DNA of 39,592 nt from Enhydrobacter aerosaccus (GTDB lineage Bacteria; Pseudomonadota; Alphaproteobacteria; Reyranellales; Reyranellaceae), in contig CAIWTJ010000179.1 of NCBI GenBank assembly GCA_903915535.1, positions 1-39,592 on the forward strand, written 5' to 3'. This document shows positions 35,769-39,592 of the stretch, piece after piece (position 1 is the first letter of the stretch; each line of letters starts with the position of its first letter). The notes below the pieces were generated by a model. That model was not told where the DNA came from. It did not search any database and was given only the letters and a program-made list of their open reading frames with translations. A program made the translations under genes and the position numbers.

Positions 35769-37581
35769 TCGTCGCGTCGGGCTTCACGCCGCCGTCGGCG
35801 CGCTGCTCGGCGGGCTTGTCCCCGCGCGTCAGGTTGAAGGCGGTGTTGATCAGCCCGACGTGAGAGAAGGCCTGCGGGAAGTTGCCCTGGTGGCGTTTCT
35901 CGCGCGGCTCGTACTCCTCGGCCAGCAGGCCGAGATCGTTGCGGATCGCGAGCAGGCGCTCGAACAACTGCGTCGCGTCGTCGTGACGGCCGATCGACTT
36001 GAAGGCATCGCACAGCCAGAAACTGCAGGCGAGGAACGCGCCTTCGCCCGGGCGGAGCCCGTCGTCGGTGCGGTGCGTGTTGTAGCGCATCACGAACCCA
36101 TCGCGCAGCAGCTCCCGCTCGATCGCCTCGACCGTGCCCACGAAACGCGGATCGTCCGCCGCGATGAAGCCGGTCTGCGCGAGCAGCAGCAGGCTCGCAT
36201 CGAGGTCGGTGCCGTCGTAGGCGGCCTTGAAGGTGTTGCGCGCCGGGTCGAACCCCTGCGCACAGACCGCCGCATGAATCTCGTCGCGGGTGCGGCGCCA
36301 GTCCTCGACCGGACCCGCGAGACCGTGGTTCTCGACCGCCTTGATGGCGCGATCGAAGCACACCCAGGCCATCGCCTTGGAATATACATAGTGGCGGGTC
36401 GGCCCGCGGCTCTCCCAGATGCCGCTGTCGGGCTTGTCCCAGATGCCGGCGACGTGGGTCAGCAGGATGAGCTGCATGTCCCAGGTGCCGTCGGTCGAGG
36501 CGAGACCGCCCTTGCGCGCCTGCTCGAAGGAATCCATCAGCTCGCCGTAGACGTCGAGCTGGAATTGCTCGTGCGCGGCATTGCCGATGCGCACCGGTTT
36601 GGAATCGGCATAGCCGGGCAGCCAGTCGACTTCCCATTCGGTCAGCCGCCGCTCGCCGCGCAGTCCGTACATGATCTGCATCTCGTCGGGCGAGCCCGCG
36701 ACGGCGCGCTGCAGCCAGTCGCGCCAGGCGGCCGCCTCGTCGTAGATGCCGGCGTTCATCATCGCCAGTAGCGTCAGCGTCGAGTCGCGTAGCCAGCACA
36801 GGCGGTAGTCCCAGTTGCGCTCGCCGCCGAACCGTTCGGGCAGCGACGTCGTGGGGGCGGCCACGATGCCGCCGGTCGGCTGGTAGACCAGGCCCTTGAG
36901 CGTGATCAGCGAACGCACGATCGCATCCTTGTAGGGACCTTCGGCCTTGGTTTTGGCCGTCCAGTCGCGCCAGAACGTCTCGCTGACGGCGAGCGCCTCT
37001 TCGGCGACGACGGGAGCCGGCGGGGCGAGGTGGGAGGGCCCGTAGCTCAGCACGAACGGCATGCTCTGGCCGGCGCCGAGGGTGAACTGCGCCACCGTCT
37101 TGAAGTTCTCGCCGCGGAATGGCGCAGGCGTGCGCAAGACCACCATGTCGGGACCGGCGACGGCCCGCATCGTGCCGTCCTCCAGGCGGGTCACCCAGGG
37201 CGTCGTCGCGCCGTAGCCGAAGCGCAGCATCAGCTCCATGCAGACAGCCACCTGGCCATGATCGCAACGAACGATGCGGACGACGTCCGTCGACTGCGTG
37301 TGGGACGGCATGAAATCGATCAAGGTAATCGTGCCACCTTCGGTGTCGAAGGTGGTCTCGAGGATCAGCGTGCCGGGCCGGTAGCGGCGCCGGGTCGACT
37401 TGATCTCCTCGTGGGGCGTGATCAGCCAGAAGCCGTTGCTCTGGCCTCCCAGCAGCGCGGCGAAGCAGGCATCGGAGTCGAAGGTCGGCCAGCAGAGCCA
37501 GTCGATCGAGCCGTTCTTGCCGACCAGCGCGGCCGTCTGGCCGTCGCCGATCATGCCGTAGTCCTCGATCGGTGTTCTCAT
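35734..37581 (-). CDS. Glycoside hydrolase family 15 protein (glucoamylase/trehalase type)
   Basis: The product has 615 residues from the ATG at 37581 ([19 protein letters not shown]). An N-terminal beta-sandwich (about 1-215) precedes an (alpha/alpha)6 catalytic barrel. Family blocks include [39 protein letters not shown] and the C-terminal [20 protein letters not shown] (about 555-574), which holds the catalytic base region. No signal peptide is present, so it is cytoplasmic. Members release glucose from alpha-glucans or hydrolyse trehalose; the substrate here is unresolved. It overlaps gatB tail to tail by 35 nt and diverges from an MBL-fold gene. Confidence 0.9.
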   Translation of the reverse strand: MRTPIEDYGMIGDGQTAALVGKNGSIDWLCWPTFDSDACFAALLGGQSNGFWLITPHEEIKSTRRRYRPGTLILETTFDTEGGTITLIDFMPSHTQSTDVVRIVRCDHGQVAVCMELMLRFGYGATTPWVTRLEDGTMRAVAGPDMVVLRTPAPFRGENFKTVAQFTLGAGQSMPFVLSYGPSHLAPPAPVVAEEALAVSETFWRDWTAKTKAEGPYKDAIVRSLITLKGLVYQPTGGIVAAPTTSLPERFGGERNWDYRLCWLRDSTLTLLAMMNAGIYDEAAAWRDWLQRAVAGSPDEMQIMYGLRGERRLTEWEVDWLPGYADSKPVRIGNAAHEQFQLDVYGELMDSFEQARKGGLASTDGTWDMQLILLTHVAGIWDKPDSGIWESRGPTRHYVYSKAMAWVCFDRAIKAVENHGLAGPVEDWRRTRDEIHAAVCAQGFDPARNTFKAAYDGTDLDASLLLLAQTGFIAADDPRFVGTVEAIERELLRDGFVMRYNTHRTDDGLRPGEGAFLACSFWLCDAFKSIGRHDDATQLFERLLAIRNDLGLLAEEYEPREKRHQGNFPQAFSHVGLINTAFNLTRGDKPAEQRADGGVKPDATISRPEPSSAAR

Positions 37582-37652
37582 GTAAAGGCTCTCATGGGCG
37601 CAAGACAAACGTCCCGGTTCCGTTTCGGTTCCGCGCGCAGTAGAATCCGCGC

Positions 37653-38423
37653 ATGACCGCCAAAATCTTCGCCATGACCTGTGGCCACCTGAACGGGCCT
37701 CTCGGCCACCTGATGGAAGGCGCCGGCGACGGCAACGTCGACCTGCCGATCCCATCGTTCCTGATCGAGCATCCCCGGGGCCGCGCGCTGTACGACACGG
37801 GCATGCATCCCGATCTCCGCACCAGGCCAGAGACGCGGATCAGCGAGCGGGCGCTGAAGCTGTTCGACCTCAGCGGCTTTGGGCCCAAGGACGATGTGAA
37901 GTCGAAACTCGAATCGATCGACCGCGATCCGACGAAGATCGACTTCATCATCGTCTCGCACATGCATTTCGATCATTCCGGCGGCAACGGCCTGATCCCG
38001 AATGCGACGCTTGTGGTGCAGAAGCCCGAATGGGACGCGGTCAGCGATCCCGAGACCGCGGGCAAGCTCGGCTTCAACAAGGGCGACGTCGACTACGGTC
38101 ATCCGGTGAAGATCGTCGCCGGCGAACACGACCTGTTCGGCGACGGCAGCGTGGTGGCGTTCCCGACCTACGGCCACACGCCGGGTCATCAGTCGCTGAA
38201 GGTGCGTACGGAGAAAGGCACGGTCGTCCTCACCGGCGACTCCTGCTATTTCTGCCGCACGCTACGAGAGCGCCGCCTGCCGCGCTTCGTCTACGACCGC
38301 GAGGCGATGCTGGCATCGCTCGACCGGCTCGAAGCCCTGGAGAAGGGCGGGGCGAAGCTGATCTTCGGTCACGACCTCGAATTCTGGAAGGACGTGCCGC
38401 AGGCGCCCGCGCCGCTCTTTTAG
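37653..38423 (+). CDS. MBL-fold hydrolase, N-acyl homoserine lactonase-like
   Basis: The product has 256 residues. The dinuclear metal site reads SHMHFDHSGG (His103, His105, Asp107, His108), with His179 in YGHTPGHQS, Asp196 in TGDSCYF and His240 in IFGHDLEFW. Size and layout resemble AttM/AiiA-type lactonases, which open acyl-homoserine lactones and other lactones. Without biochemical data the substrate is unknown; no quorum-sensing genes are visible in the window. The stop overlaps that of the convergent VOC gene within TTAG (38420-38423). Confidence 0.87.
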   Translation: MTAKIFAMTCGHLNGPLGHLMEGAGDGNVDLPIPSFLIEHPRGRALYDTGMHPDLRTRPETRISERALKLFDLSGFGPKDDVKSKLESIDRDPTKIDFIIVSHMHFDHSGGNGLIPNATLVVQKPEWDAVSDPETAGKLGFNKGDVDYGHPVKIVAGEHDLFGDGSVVAFPTYGHTPGHQSLKVRTEKGTVVLTGDSCYFCRTLRERRLPRFVYDREAMLASLDRLEALEKGGAKLIFGHDLEFWKDVPQAPAPLF

Positions 38424-39175
38424 TTCTGCGGCATGAACTCGATCAGCAGGCCGCCGGTCGTCTCGGGGGACACCAGCACGCGATCGCCTTCGGTCGTCTC
38501 GAACGGCACGTTGTTGGCGCGCAGGATCGCCTGAAGCGGGCGGGCGCGTTCGATGGCGATGGCGATGCCGGTGATCGACGGCTTGCGCTTGGGCTCCATC
38601 GGCTCGATCGCCTTGTATTCCTTGAGCCAGGCGGCAGGCGACCAGATCAGGAGCTCGACCATGCCGGTGCGCACGAGGATGCAGCCGTTGAGGACCTCCT
38701 CGACCCTTGTGTCGCCGCCCCACGTCTTCTCGAGATCTTCAGCGGTCTTCTTGGGGGCGTCGGACACGGCATGAACGCAGATGAAGGCCAGCGCGCCGTT
38801 GGGATGGACGACCAGGGTGGGCTCGACGAAGGCGTCGGGATTGTTCTGCTGCACGGTGAGCCACGGCACCGGTCCGCCGCCGTCGCCCACGATCAGGCTG
38901 CCCGAGATCTCGCCGTCGTCGGTCTCCCACTTGAAGCTGCGTTTCTCGCCTTTCACCTTCTCGAGATTCATCGCCACGTTCATGAAATCGACCGGGCTCT
39001 GGGCGATCTCGATGTAGTTGGGGATGTCCTCGTCGGCCGGCATGAAGCAGATGCAGCGCGGCCAGACGCCGTCGGGCGTCAGGGTGAAGCCCAGTTGCTC
39101 CATCTTGGTGGCGATGGCGCCCGGCTGGGTGGAATTGAGGGTGAGATGGTCGATGTCGCGGACAGGAATCTTCAT
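38420..39175 (-). CDS. VOC superfamily (glyoxalase-like) protein
   Basis: The product has 251 residues from the ATG at 39175 (MKIPVRDIDHLTL). It has the glyoxalase_3-like layout of two paired beta-alpha-beta modules: the first starts IDHLTLNSTQPGAIATKMEQLGF, the second near SITGIAIAIERARPLQAILRAN and ends TTGGLLIEFMPQ. His10 and Glu247 are plausible metal ligands. VOC enzymes include isomerases, dioxygenases and lyases, so the reaction cannot be named. An in-frame ATG at 39193 would add six residues. It diverges from a glutathione S-transferase gene. Confidence 0.82.
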   Translation of the reverse strand: MKIPVRDIDHLTLNSTQPGAIATKMEQLGFTLTPDGVWPRCICFMPADEDIPNYIEIAQSPVDFMNVAMNLEKVKGEKRSFKWETDDGEISGSLIVGDGGGPVPWLTVQQNNPDAFVEPTLVVHPNGALAFICVHAVSDAPKKTAEDLEKTWGGDTRVEEVLNGCILVRTGMVELLIWSPAAWLKEYKAIEPMEPKRKPSITGIAIAIERARPLQAILRANNVPFETTEGDRVLVSPETTGGLLIEFMPQN

Positions 39176-39227
39176 GATTATCTGGTCATACATGCTAATT
39201 CTGCGGGGTCAACCTTAGGGGGAATTC

Positions 39228-39592
39228 ATGTCCAAGATGACGCTGCACGGTATTTGGCTGTCCGGCCCGACCTACAAGGCGGGCCTCGCCCTGGCCCTTA
39301 TGGGCCAGTCTTTTGCCTACAAGCATGTCGACCTCAGGGCCGGCGCCCACAAGCAGCCCGGTTTCCTTGCCATCAACCGCTATGGCCAGGTCCCGGCGCT
39401 GGAGGACGGCGACCTCAAGCTCAACCAGTCCGGCTCGATCCTGCTCTATCTCGCCGACAAGTTCGGCAAGATGGGCGGCAAGACCCCCGAGGAGAAGGCG
39501 CGGGTGCGGGAGTGGATCTTCTGGGAGTACGACCGCCTCGCCAGCAACATCTACCGTCCCCGTGCCATCAAGCGCGGCTTCCTGCAGGCCGA
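39228..39592 (+). CDS. Glutathione S-transferase family protein (N-terminal part)
   Basis: The frame runs off the window end after about 121 residues. It shows the thioredoxin-like N-terminal GST domain: MTLHGIWLSGPTYKAGLAL (with Ser12 near the usual catalytic Ser position), NRYGQVPALEDGDLKLNQSGSILLYLADKFG with the cis-Pro in VPAL and the Gln-Ser glutathione contact. A helical C-terminal domain begins at about 85. A GGGGG tract about 6 nt upstream of the ATG is a good ribosome-binding site. The gene is incomplete, so its class is not assigned. Confidence 0.9.
   Translation, partial: MSKMTLHGIWLSGPTYKAGLALALMGQSFAYKHVDLRAGAHKQPGFLAINRYGQVPALEDGDLKLNQSGSILLYLADKFGKMGGKTPEEKARVREWIFWEYDRLASNIYRPRAIKRGFLQA

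Overview
The window is high-GC DNA from an alphaproteobacterium. The backbone gene set (rpmG, rnr, topA, dprA, plsY, pyrC, pyrB, ruvX, gatC, gatA, gatB), GTG starts, weak Shine-Dalgarno sites, tandem Bug-type solute receptors and a glycoside hydrolase 15 gene fit a soil or freshwater Rhodospirillales/Hyphomicrobiales member of Reyranella type. The genus is inference; the class is well supported. I saw no rRNA, tRNA, CRISPR array, insertion sequence or phage gene. The longest stretch without a gene is 272 bp (25307-25578).

Layout. (1) 22-8421, minus strand: dprA > topA > rnr > DUF983 > S41 lipoprotein protease > rpmG, a tight housekeeping run. (2) 8464-11321: an MFS exporter, an orphan phosphonate-type binding protein and a membrane-anchored peptidoglycan-binding protein. 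(3) 11347-15106, minus: pyrB > pyrC > exported hypothetical > plsY. PyrC has lost metal ligands and looks like a non-catalytic partner of PyrB. (4) 15154-20574: a helix-turn-helix/citrate synthase fusion with a cysteine hydrolase, facing a second citrate synthase across an 83-bp gap that holds nested dyads; then two different Fe(II)/2-oxoglutarate-type oxygenases head to head. (5) 20590-25306: ruvX, a CPA1 antiporter with a cyclic-nucleotide-binding-like tail, gatC and gatA. (6) 25307-34224: an accessory block between gatA and gatB. It holds a 22-bp-arm palindrome, a FAD oxidoreductase, a standalone protein made only of EF-G domains III-V, an N-acyl-D-amino-acid deacylase, three small uncharacterised genes, and an adenosine deaminase lipoprotein with two tandem Bug receptors. 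(7) 34320-39592: gatB, GH15 glucoamylase-type hydrolase, MBL-fold hydrolase, VOC protein and the start of a glutathione S-transferase.

The whole reads as an ancestral alphaproteobacterial housekeeping cluster (translation, pyrimidines, phospholipid, DNA processing) split by accessory inserts. Convergent neighbours are packed so closely that four of seven junctions overlap, three of them by four bases within the stop codons. The most unusual objects are the EF-G domain III-V protein (26658-27530), the HTH-citrate synthase pair with its candidate operator (15709-18083), and a hairpin that could mask the ribosome-binding site of the first Bug gene (32643-32665).
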